Shown: positions 24,067-33,740 of the stretch, in pieces
Layout: each line of letters starts with the position of its first letter
Numbering within the stretch: position 1 is the stretch's first letter
Notes under the pieces: model-generated
What the model was told of the DNA's origin: nothing
Databases searched by the model: none
What the model saw: the letters and a program-made list of their open reading frames with translations, nothing else
Program-made: the position numbers and the translations under genes
Assembly (NCBI GenBank): GCA_021234155.1
Contig: JAJEKV010000780.1
Span: 1 to 64,000, forward strand
Reading direction: 5' to 3'
Origin: Isoetes taiwanensis
Taxonomy: Eukaryota > Streptophyta > Lycopodiopsida > Isoetales > Isoetaceae
DNA: 64,000 nucleotides

Positions 24067-24441
24067 TCACTTACTAATTTCATGTATGAGCTCTGGTATG
24101 TATTGATCTAAAGAGTGTGCTAAATAACTAGAACAAAGCACAGCCCTCAACTGGTGTAGCATCTCGTCCAGATGAGGAGGGGGTTCAAGAATTCCCACTA
24201 ATGTAAGTCTCTTATAGCATTCAGATGGATTAATTTCCATCAGTGGTTCGTGACCACAATCAAATCGCGCGAGAATAAAGTTGATCAACTCCCTTGCAAG
24301 CTCCTTGGTGGGACTATGGCGCGACCTCCACTCCAAGAAATGGTCAAACAACTCATCTTGATTAGGCTGCACCGAATGCCTGGGGCATGCTCGCAGGGCT
24401 TCTGGAGTAGCCCAGGTAGGATTGTGTCGGAGATTAATCAT
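24067..24441 (-). CDS. Unrecognised 124-aa ORF (MINLRHNPTW...)
   Basis: The frame from Met at 24441 has protein-like composition (DELFDHFLEWRSRH, ELINFILARFDCGHEPLMEI, ECYKRLTLVGILEPPPHLDE), with no known domain. The frame is also open upstream, but there it only translates the GGAGCAAGGAAC repeat, so the Met after the repeat is the better start. The last codons (ISK, then TGA) coincide with a possible gtaagtgaca donor, and further protein-like sequence (EYINFVELCPLFFREY) continues beyond 24040, so this may be one exon of a longer gene. Its first third is repeated at 26525-26640 by the tandem duplication. Confidence 0.35.
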   Translation of the reverse strand: MINLRHNPTWATPEALRACPRHSVQPNQDELFDHFLEWRSRHSPTKELARELINFILARFDCGHEPLMEINPSECYKRLTLVGILEPPPHLDEMLHQLRAVLCSSYLAHSLDQYIPELIHEISK

Positions 24442-24452
24442 TTGCAAAAGCA

Positions 24453-24606
24453 AATAAGGAGCAAGGAACACCGAACACGGAGCAAGGAACAAGAAGGAAG
24501 GAGCAAGGAACACGGAGCAAGGAGCAAGGAACACAGAGAAAGGATCACGAAGCAAGGAACAAGGAGCACAGAGAAAGGAATACGGAGCAAGGAACATGGA
24601 GCATGC
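24453..24606. repeat. Minisatellite GGAGCAAGGAACAC
   Basis: About ten imperfect copies of a 14-17 base unit rich in purines. The same array continues in copy 2 at 26655-26717 and 26863-26905. Frames over it give low-complexity FLAPCS proteins that are not genes. Confidence 0.75.
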
Positions 24607-24678
24607 AAGGCAAGAAGGAGCAGTTTACTAAATTCGTGGGTAAGAAGTGAAAGCAAGGTGAAAGAATTTATACCTGCG

Positions 24679-24782
24679 GATCCAATAATGCTAAAGTATT
24701 ATACCAATAATGCTGAAGTATTATACCAAGAATGCTAAAGTGCTATACCAATAATGCTGAAGTATAATACCAATAATGCTAC
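24679..24782. repeat. 22-base tandem repeat (accaataatgctgaagtatt)
   Basis: Five imperfect copies; counterparts in copy 2 at 26982-27055 and 27248-27322. In copy 2 the repeat plus about 50 bases beyond it is present twice, a second local duplication. Confidence 0.7.
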
Positions 24783-24828
24783 AACGACTATAAAACCAGC
24801 TCCGTTCGGTGGTAGAAGTCACTCATCT

Positions 24829-25069
24829 CCCATGGCTTATCTGCCTACTCGTCCAGATCACATCGAGACCATTACTTGCTCCATGAGCCACAATGATCTT
24901 GTTAGATGCATTATAAGGGGCGTTCACCTTGATCTCTACCTACAATCCAAAGCTAAGGGTCGTGAATATGATTGCCTCGGGCTTCAGTGTTGTGATCCAC
25001 CTTGTTTGGCTTCCTGAGCGCCATACCTACGAGCTGAATGGAATCACCTTAGCAGAGGTTGATGAGTGA
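24829..25069 (+). pseudogene. Small conserved plus-strand ORF, copy 1 (frameshifted)
   Basis: It encodes a segment containing YNDLVRCIIRG-like and LDLYLQSKAKGRE sequences and ends, after a shift, in ELNGITLAEVDE. Compared with copy 2 (40437-40678) it lacks two bases near 24985, which breaks the frame. It is convergent with the transposase-like gene and lies about 250 bases beyond its stop. No family was recognised; the element may carry a second gene. Confidence 0.4.
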
Positions 25070-25319
25070 TCATTGACTGTATGCCATCAATAATGTGTGC
25101 ATCTAATGTGTCTGCATCAGATGTAATGATGTATAAGCACCTACTAAAGATGTAAGGATGTATAAACATAATGAATATTATCTGATGTATCGAACCTGAG
25201 TATTAATTGTCCAAAATGCTTACGTATTATACCAAAATGTTGAAGTATTACATCAAAAATGCCAACTAAATATAGCTATTGATGCATTACCATTATAGCA
25301 AGAGAAATTACATACATGA

Positions 25320-26575
25320 TTACTGAGAACATGATTGAGATTGAGAGCCTTTAGTTAATGCTATGTTTCCCCACATGTCAACAATGTGTTTTGGAATCTG
25401 AATAGTCTTCAGTCTTTTGCCATTTGCATCCCATGCATAATGTATAGCATCTAACTTCTCATATCTTGATGGATCTGATGGATTGGGTCGCCAATGTTTA
25501 GTTAAGCAACCTGTATAGTCACGACCAACAGGCATCCACCATGATACATAAATATGACCATAATTGGTAGACTATAGATCCAAGATGGCATCTTCTTCTG
25601 TATAGCCCAACTATGTTGGAGTTTCATCGTCTCCAGGACAGACTAAAACAACATACCTTTAGTAACATGTGCATGAGGATCAAACTCATCTATAGAAAAC
25701 ACTAGATGCCCATCTGCTGCCCACAATAAGAAGGCAAAGGTTTTACAAGCACGGTGGCTTCATCGATCTCTAGGGTAAAGGCAGCTTGTAGAGGTTCTTG
25801 CCTTGTATGCAACCAAAAGTTTTCATTTTGAGGTCGTCCTGGAGATACATCTTCCAAACATAAAAGAATCTCGGTCCAGTAATCCATAGTTGCTTTGTAC
25901 TGCCGTGCAAACACACTCTCTTCTTGATTTTTGCAGAAGGAGTTCCATAATCCTATGTACTTGCTGATGCTGTCTCCCAGGCCAGGGAGATCTTTTAATG
26001 TCTTTCTTAGAGGGATATTTTTAGGCACCTTATTGGTAACGTTGGCTCACCGTTTTCATCCTCCTTCCACATTCTTATTCCTTTTTTTGGAATCCACTCT
26101 TTATGGGTTGGCCGCATCTTATATTGCATAATGGGCCATTTCCCATCCATTTTAAATCGGAATAGTAATGGGTCGGTATGGCCTGTTAGACATTGGCCTT
26201 TATCAGGGATATATCCCTTGACAAAGCCTTTCCAATCTTGAACCTCATCCACAAAATATGGAATAGGAGTCTTTGTATTGCACTTGCTAAACAAGTAAAG
26301 CAACTCAGGAAAAGTTAGAGCATGCGATGAACTAACGTCAAAAAGTTCCCAAACAATGCATCAATATCGTCATGAGTGTGTCCAACCATCATGAAGCCAA
26401 CCTGAATCTCATCGAATACCTTAAGCCATGTCAAATAAGAGAGGTAGGATAACACATATCTATTTTTATTTTGACCTAATGCATTATTCAACTGCAAGTA
26501 GAGATTTCGAGGAAGAGGATTGAAACCTCCACTCCAAGAAATGATCAAACAACTCATCTTTGATCGAAGTCGCAC
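25320..26575 (-). pseudogene. Transposase-like (DUF7869-type) gene, copy 1, 5' truncated
   Basis: The minus-strand frames read LYLQLNNALGQNKNRYVLS, VGHTHDDIDALFG, FVDEVQDWKGFVKGYI and finally the C-terminus with WRPNPSDPSRYEKLDAI, ending at 25320. The QxDNxxGQNKN and GHTHDDID motifs are those of the DUF7869 family, which looks like an RNase H-fold DDE transposase. The Asp of QLDNA is Asn here. A 4-base deletion near 26335 relative to copy 2 and further shifts break the frame. The N-terminal half is missing because the duplication begins inside the gene. Confidence 0.65.
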
Positions 26576-27368
26576 GTAATGCCTAGGGCATTCTTGCAGG
26601 CTCTGGGAATAGCCTGTAGGATTGTGTCGAGATTAATCATTTGCAAAAGCAAACAAGGAGCAAGGAACAAGGAAGAAGGAGAAAGGAACACCGAGAAAGG
26701 ATCACGAAGCAAGGAACTGTGACGATTAACTATCAGGTCTGGAGCGTGCAATTTGGTTTTATCCAAATCATACTGTCACATTTAAGGGTTTGAACGGGAC
26801 TTGAACCCACTACCTCGGAGTGATAGTTGTGCATCCTAACCTAAAAGGCCTCGCGGATGAACAGGAGCACGGAGATAGGAATACGGAGCAAGGAACACGC
26901 GAGCACGCAAGGTGAAAAGGAGCAATATTACTAAATTCGTGGATGAGAAGTGAAAGCAAGGTGAAAGAATTTCATGATCCAATAATGTCAAGTATTATAC
27001 CAATATCAAGTATTATACCAATAATGCTGAAGTATAACAAGAATAATGCTACAACAACTATAAGACTAGCTCCATTCGGTGGTAGAAGTCACTCATCTCC
27101 CATGGCTTATCTCGCTTACTCGCCCAAATCACATGGAGACCATTACTTGCTCCATGAGCTACAATGATCTTGTTAGATGCATTATAAGGGTGTTCACCTT
27201 GATCTCTACCTACAATCTAAAGCTAGGTGATCCACCTTGTTTGGCTTCCAATAATGTTGAAGTATTATACCAAGAATGCTAAAGTATTATACCAATAACG
27301 TCAAGTATAATACCAATAATGCTACAACCACTATAAAACCAGCTCCATTCGGTAGAAGTCACTCATCT
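26525..27368. repeat. Tandem duplication, copy 2, left part
   Basis: Homologous to 24324-24828 with a SINE-like insertion (26718-26858) and an internal re-duplication of about 120 bases (27248-27368 against 26985-27100). It is cut at 27368 by the LTR retrotransposon; the continuation begins at 40432. Confidence 0.75.
26718..26858 (-). mobile_element. SINE-like insertion (141 bp) with Pol III boxes
   Basis: Absent from copy 1, where the purine repeat is continuous. It is flanked by a short GAAC duplication (26714-26717 and 26859-26862). On the minus strand, GGTTCAAGTCC (26797-26807) is a good B box. Upstream GTTAGGATGC is a weak A box. No complete tRNA cloverleaf can be drawn, so it is a tRNA-derived SINE rather than a tRNA gene. 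Confidence 0.55.
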
Positions 27369-28909
27369 TGTGACGGCCCCAGCCCTATAACGATGCCCCA
27401 CCAGATACAAACCGGAGATCATCCCTCAAGCAAAGATTCCGCTTGGCGACATGAGGCCGCTCCACCTAACATCGCCCTGTCGGTGGTTGAAGAACCCGAC
27501 GGGGAAGAATGGACGGTCATTCATCCCGCCTCCCTGATCGACCTAGGGCGGAAGCGAAAACACACATGAGCACATGACATCAATCAACAATAACATACCC
27601 ACCTCGAAGGGTGGTCCACCATATCACAATAGCTGCAACAACACATCAAGACATCAACATATCATGGGGAAAACCTACCTGTGCTCGGACTCTTGGGGAA
27701 AGACCGACGCTTTGGGTCTCTCGGATAACAATGCATGTAATTCATGGCAAATGGATTTGGTCGGGTATAGAACATGGTCGATTGGGTAGTCCACTCCATC
27801 CGCCTCCCCCAGGTATACTTTGTGGATAGGCTGAAAAGTATTGGAGCCCGACCGTAGCCCGGCCGGGTTCATAGCCAAAGGGGCTACTATTGGGGTTGCA
27901 TCTCCCGTTCATGAGGCAGAGGAGATCACCTCCTCCCGTAAGGTTCTGGCCAATCACAAAGCGGTAGCCAGAGAGCCACCGCCGATATATGACTTGAACC
28001 CCCTAGGAGGCGACGCGATCACCCAAGAGGTGTCGAGCCCATACCCCCCTCCCGCACGCAAAGATTGTGGTATTAGGCCTAGCCCACAACGTTCTACTGC
28101 CGCTACGCTACGCGCAGGGATCAATCGTGGATCGGACAAGCCCTTCCTTGTCGGCCGGTCTAGTTCCTCGCCACCCACCAAAGGGCTCTTATGTACAGCC
28201 GCATTAATTGGAAATTAATGGGCTAAACTAGGATCATACAACTACTTGGGCTCGGGTCTCTACCCCCCCTTCCCAATACACAAGAGTGGCATAGAATGTC
28301 AAATCATCATCACAACAGAAATGAAGATAATAGAATACATCTATTCTAGTCTACCTAATCATACATGGTTAGGTTCCTTTGTTAGTGTCTATTATTCTTA
28401 AGATGTGAATACTTAATCCTATAGAATGAGAGCTGAAAACTCGGATCTAACTATCGGATCAACCACTAACCCGCTTCTTGGCTGGCTCCCACTCCTCTCA
28501 AGGCGCCCATGCTTCTTTGGATCTTGAGATCGGCCGGGCTTGGATCGAAATGCAACCTAGGAATTCGGGTTCCTCAAGCATCTTGTTGGCGAAAAGGGCA
28601 TCCAAGGCTGCTCCAATCCGACCTATAGGGCTGGAAACCAAAGGGTTTCCCTTTTAGGGTTTATGTCCCTTTATCCCCACGAATTTAGGGCTGGTCCCTT
28701 TTTGGTCAATGGGCCATTGCCACATGGCAACAAGATATTATATTCACATGTGGCCTTAACATGTGCAATATATCGGTTCACGTGGTTGTACCCTAGGTAC
28801 TACCCTTTGAGGTTCTTTGTGTACATGTCGCCCGAAAGTGATTATGTACTAGTGACGATATTCGATAATATATGATTATTCATACCGTATATTATTCCGG
28901 AACGCCACA
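27369..28909 (-). repeat. 3' LTR of the Ty3/gypsy element
   Basis: 1541 bp, matching 38883-40431 along its length; on the plus strand it begins TGTGACGGCC and ends AACGCCACA. In element orientation it is the 3' LTR because pol runs toward it. Confidence 0.9.
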
Positions 28910-28920
28910 TTCTCCCACCT
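28910..28920 (-). promoter_or_regulatory. Polypurine tract
   Basis: On the minus strand AAGGTGGGAGA directly precedes the 3' LTR; this is the expected plus-strand primer position. Confidence 0.75.
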
Positions 28921-29589
28921 TGGATTGATGCCTGTCCCGCAAAGATCACGAAGTCTCCCCACCTTGGAAAAAGACCGCACAAAGATTCTTGGATTGTACA
29001 TGTAATTAACACAATTATTATAAGATAATACTAAAAAGTTATAATTGCAATGTTTACAATCACCATGTAAGGGGCATTTAATTTATGGCCTACTTCAACA
29101 TCAATTATAGTATCAAGATTAATCATGAAAAAATTGTTTTTAGGGTTCCCGCCTCCTCTTGTAGCATTTATTCACTACATATGCTACAAGTTCTTGTAGT
29201 CTTGACCTCCATGGGTTGCGTCGTTCTATTGGCCGCAGGTTCAACACTACATTAGTACATGATTATTTATTATAAGGGAACCATGGGGAACCACCCATTA
29301 ACACAATTAGATGAATGCAAGGCATATCTCCGCTGTAGGGAAGATTATGCTTCTCCCATCATGGCCGTGGAGACAAATGGCCCTATCGTGCCTAGGATGA
29401 CACTCATGCCTACACCTTTAGTTGCTTTTTGCGGAAGGTTGGTGTCCTCCTGGTAATTAGGCGTGAAGGATCCTTCCCGTGATAAGCATTGACTAGAGGT
29501 GCTTCCCTATCATGCATTAGAATGACCTCTTTTCTCTCAAACTGACTACTTCCGTGGCATGGAAGTAGACTCCTATGTTACCTCACTCC

Positions 29590-29790
29590 CCATCGGTTGA
29601 ATTCGACCACTTTGGTGGCGAACTGACCCTTGCATTGCTCCATGAATTGTGGGTACCGCTTCTCAAGATCTGATTGTAGTACCCACATGGCGTCCTCCAC
29701 CTGGTAAAGTGCGTCCATTTCACAAGGTACGGAGAAATTGAGATCTTCTCGTCTTCTTATAGGATCTACGAGAAGAACTTGGGAACAATC
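29590..29790 (-). pseudogene. Chromodomain remnant at the pol C-terminus
   Basis: In two minus-strand frames, YLVKWTHF is followed by VEDAMWVLQSDLEKRYPQF. This matches the VKWxG...EATWExxxDLxxxFPxF pattern of chromodomains carried by gypsy chromoviruses. One frameshift lies between the two halves. Such domains direct integration to marked chromatin in related elements. Confidence 0.6.
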
Positions 29791-29888
29791 TCAAGCTGAT
29801 CGTCCGTTAATTCCGATGAAACTTCGGTGTCTCCAATACTTCCTCCGGATTAGGAGTGTGTTTCTTTAGGAGACTGCATTGAAAGACT

Positions 29889-30221
29889 CTATGGATCTTC
29901 GGGTGTCTTTGGTAAGTCTAATTTGTAGGCTTGGTTGCCGACTCTTTTGACAATTTTGAATGGACCAGCCCACCTTGGAGCAAGCTTCTTGCAATTGCCG
30001 ATGTGGAGCTTTGCTTGTTTGACTTTATCTTCAGCCAAACATTGTCCCCTACTTTGAACTCCCTTATTGTCCGGGTCTTGCCGATCAGCTATGCTCTTTG
30101 CTTGGCTTCTTGGCGCTAAGAGGTATCCTCGCACCTCCTCAACCAATTGTTGCATCTCGGCTAACATCTGCTGGGATACTTCTACCTTGGACACTGGGGT
30201 TGTGCCAAGTGTCCGTGTCAA
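29889..30221 (-). pseudogene. Integrase C-terminal region
   Basis: It encodes KLAPRWAGPFKIVKRVGNQA, the conserved GPF/Y-type segment of Ty3/gypsy integrase, ahead of the chromodomain remnant. Confidence 0.75.
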
Positions 30222-30462
30222 GCTAACCGATAGCCATAGTTGATCATGAATGGCGACATTTGGGATGACTCCCGCTTGGTGCTATTGTATGCAAACTCAA
30301 CCAAGTAGATGAAGTCATCCCACTTTGATTGCTTGTTCGGACATAATGCGCAACATATCTTCAAGTATCCGACAGCGCCCGTGCGCCCATCCGTCGAGGA
30401 TGATAGCCGTGCTCATTGACAATTTCGTTCCGATGGTCTTTGAAGAGATCTGCGGAATGCAC

Positions 30463-30717
30463 TCATGAACCGAATCGATCGGAGATTATTTCTCTTGGCA
30501 TCCCATGGAGTCTAAAATCTCCTTTGTAAATAACGGCCGTGTCCAAAGCCGGTGTCGGTGCTCCTACAAGGCACAAAGTCGCCATTTTCGACAATTTGTC
30601 GACTACGACCATTAAGGCGTCTTGCCCCCTTATGGTTCTAGGGGAGCCACGTAATGAAGTCCATCTTTGATTATCTCCCCACTTGGAGTTTGGTGCGGCA
30701 ATGGCTCTAATGCTCAC
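30463..30717 (-). pseudogene. Integrase catalytic core fragment
   Basis: Minus-strand frame with LRGSPRTIRGQDALMVVVDK and LHGMPREIISDRFGS. These are the segments around the second catalytic Asp of retroviral-type integrases (ISDR). The upstream zinc-binding part lies in other frames between here and RNase H. Confidence 0.8.
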
Positions 30718-31111
30718 GGACTTCTTAGTTGTTGCTCGCTTTGGTCTGGCGGCATAGTGACACTCGGCGTATATACCTTGCTATCGCTTCTTCATGCACG
30801 GCCAATAGTAACTACTCCTTATCTTGAAGTAGGTTTTCGTAAAAACCCGCATGGCCGCTATTGGGATGTTGTGGGTGTCGTGGAGAATCAACCTTCCGAC
30901 TCGGATGACTCGGCACACAACTTATTCTTATGGTACAAGAGATTTCCCTCCTTCTTAAAATGTTTAAAGGTTCTCTCTTTGTCCGTTCTTGCCTCTTTAG
31001 AAAGGCTTGCCCATACTTCCTGAAAGTCCCTGTCCATTGGCAATGTTTCTTCTATTTTCTTGCCAAACTCACTGGTGAGTGTTGATATGGCATTGCAATG
31101 CACTCTTGTTG

Positions 31112-31318
31112 TTAAGGGATGCCTTCTGCAACCACATTGAGTTTCCCTGGCTTGTACACAATCTCAAAGTCGTACTCTTCCAGGAACTCCATCCATCTTC
31201 TTTGCCTCAAGTTCAATAATGGTTGCGTGAAGATATATTGTAGACTCTGATGATGAGTATCTAATTGGAACTTCCTTCCCAATAGATAGTGTCTCCATAT
31301 CTTTAAAGCTCTTACCAT
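31112..31318 (-). pseudogene. RNase H domain fragment
   Basis: It encodes WRHYLLGRKFQLDTHHQSLQ and QRRWMEFLEEYDFEIVYKPG, diagnostic of the end of Ty3/gypsy RNase H. The usual TDHxSL Asp is a His here (THHQSL). The final NVVADALSR is altered to NVVAEGIP and the frame then breaks. Confidence 0.85.
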
Positions 31319-32442
31319 TTGCCAATAGCTCGATCATCATGACCGGATAGCGAGTCTCAAGCGTCGTTCATCTTCCGTGAATGTTATGCTTTCGACTCTT
31401 TCTTCTTGCATTAAGATCGCTCCGCCGCAATCTTGCTAGCATCGGTTACAACTAGCTTGTCCTTCTCTCGGATCAGGCAATGTTAAGGCCGGGCGGTTGT
31501 TAAGGCTTCCTTCAACTTCTCAAATCTCGCTTGAGCCTTCTTTTGCCAATGTGCCACCCGGTCTTTTATCTTTTTACGCCTTTGGTGAGGTCCGTCAAAG
31601 GTGTTGCTATCTTAGCAAAGTTCTTGACAAACTTTCTATAATATCTGCTAAGCCCAAAAAGCTTCTCACCCGTGTATGTTCTTTGGTCGCGGCCATTCAA
31701 TCAACTTTGCTTGGATCTTTATGGGATCGGTGGAGATGCCGTCACTGATATGATATGCCCCAAGTATTCCACTCTTTTCGGTGGGCGAAATGACATTTCG
31801 ACAACTTCGCATAAAGATGATGTTTCCTCGGTTTCTCAAGTACCCTCCTCAAAATGAATATGCTCCTCTAGGGACTTGTTATACACCAAAATGTCATCAA
31901 AAAGAACACGATAACAAATGTGTCGAGGAATTTCCGAAAGATATCGTTCATGAGTCTCATGAGCGTTGCTGGGGCATTAGATAAGCCAAATGGCATCACC
32001 GTGAATTCATAGTGGCCATACCTTGTCCGAATGCCGTTTTGTGGATATCTTCCTCCTTGATTCTGATTTGATGATAGCGGGACCTTAAGTCTATTTTGGA
32101 GAAGACCACGGCACCTTGGCCCCGATCCATCGGATCATCCGCCTCCGGTAAGGCATACTTGTTCTTGATGGTGTGTTTGTTTAATTGGCGGTAGTCAATA
32201 CACATCCTCAAGCTTCCATCCTTCTTCTTGGCGAATAAGATGGGGCTCGACGGAGAGACACTAGGCCTTATGAACCCTAGGTCTAATAGCTCTTGCAATT
32301 GCTTCTTCAACTTTGATAGTTCGTGAGCCATCATTCTATCTGGTGCCTTACTTGTGGGCTTGGTGCATGTTTCGAAGTGCGATTTAAGCACTCCACTCTC
32401 TATATGGTGGGAGTTCCTTGATTTCATCGGGGAACAAGTCAT
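31319..32442 (-). pseudogene. Reverse transcriptase domain
   Basis: From 32442 the frame reads [38 protein letters not shown] and [15 protein letters not shown], the first RT motifs. The catalytic box is in another frame at about 31865-31905 as [11 protein letters not shown] (xxDD), showing both Asp residues. At least three frameshifts separate the parts. Confidence 0.9.
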
Positions 32443-32826
32443 GGAACTCCTTTATTAGCTTGGCTATCTGTTTGGGTAACTTGCTTCTTGATTATCTTCT
32501 TTATCCTCCAGGTGCCTCTTCTTGACAAGTTCTAATTTGAAGATGTATGCAACTTGCTGCCTTTTCATGCATCTAAGTAACTTCTTTCGACATGCATTGC
32601 ATTATAGGTGTTACTTTACCGGTGATCTCTATAATTTTCAGGTTGAAGTAGTTAGCTTCACTTTCGCTCCCCACAATCTATTTGGGCTTTTTTGGGGTGG
32701 AGGTATTCCATACCTATGATGAGGTCATATTTTCCGATGTTCATGATCTACGCCCCCCATTTCAATATTGATGCCGGGTAAGTCTATATTGAAATTCACC
32801 CTCTTCTTGATGTGTGTGCGATGGCT

Positions 32827-33033
32827 CTAAGAAGCTAACACTCTTTGGCACGGGTTTAGAGCTTCACATTTTTCAACTTTAGCATTTCGACCCATCCTTG
32901 GTGGATGCAAAATTGTGGGAACTGCCCGGTCTATAGGGACTATGAAAGATTTTAAGGCTATCTTACCAATTGTGGATATTACTTGATATTGGCTCTCTGG
33001 CACTACGTATCTATGGTGGCAAAGATATGACAC
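32827..33033 (-). pseudogene. Protease-region fragment
   Basis: An open minus-strand frame between the zinc-knuckle remnant and RT, where the aspartic protease should be. No D-S/T-G triad was seen in this frame, so the call rests on position. Confidence 0.35.
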
Positions 33034-33099
33034 TCACCATGGATAAAAGTCAAAGGCCCTCCTCGCCGTTTTCCTCTTCTTCGGGGTCTCCCAACCTCC

Positions 33100-33740
33100 C
33101 ATCTCGCAAGTGCTACATTCATCACGAAGGCGGTTGTGTGTTCTATGCCCCGGCTGGAAGCACAGGAAGCACAACTATTTTTCTATACATTCTGCCGCTT
33201 TTCGCCGAATGGAGTTGAGGAACTGCTTATTTGTCTTTGAGTAGTTTGAGCCTCCCCTTGTCCTTTATCTTTAAAGCCGGCGTGCTTTTTCTGGTTTGCT
33301 TCCATTGATTTCCGGTATGGCGTCTTGGCGGGTGGATTAAGTTGCTCTCGGGCTCGGCCTCCATACCCTTTTCCTTTGTCATACCCCTTTGGCAGGTTGA
33401 TTTGGGGTCCCGTCCTTTGTAAAGCTTATGGCCTTTGACTTCGACCCTCGGAAATCTTGGCCGGGTTGAGCCACGACTAATTTTCGTAGTTCTTCATTCA
33501 ATCCCTCCACGTAGCCTTCCAGCTCTTCTCTCCGGGGGATTTTGGCATATAAAGCCTCAACCTCATGAACTCATCAGGTATATTTAAATGCGGATTTGTT
33601 CTGTTGCAGCTTTGTGGAAGGCTTGCATCGATGGCACTTATGCTCTGCGGGCACATAGTGTTGTTTGAAAGCCTTAGCGAACTTTGTGAACACGCACTGT
33701 CTCTGCTCATCCCATGGTCTTTGGCATAGCCCCTCCACCA
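33100..33740 (-). pseudogene. Gag C-terminus with degenerate zinc knuckle
   Basis: The minus-strand frame at 33710-33498 contains FMRLRLYMPKSPGE followed by WKATWRD, like the gag segment 'eFxxLxxymp...e..yveGL'. About 33185-33130 reads CFLCFQPGH, a CX2CX4H knuckle that lacks its last Cys. Confidence 0.55.

Larger units (their letters stand above)
24324..26524. repeat. Tandem duplication, copy 1 (2.2 kb, uninterrupted)
   Basis: The block starting 'acctccactccaagaaatg' at 24324 starts again at 26525, where the right end of copy 1 (gaggattgaa) meets it. Copy 2 runs 26525-27368, is interrupted by the LTR element and the Helitron-like element, and continues to about 45227. Copy 1 keeps the pre-insertion sequence for the LTR element (catct at 24824-24828), the Helitron-like element (25177|25178) and the SINE-like insert (about 24560). 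Confidence 0.8.

Noticed and set aside
24067-24738. FLAPCS / SKEHRERITK repeat proteins
   Set aside because: Low-complexity translations of the purine minisatellite.
26770-26850. tRNA gene on the minus strand
   Set aside because: A good B box but no foldable acceptor and anticodon stems; the piece is an insertion absent from the duplicate, so a SINE-like element is preferred.
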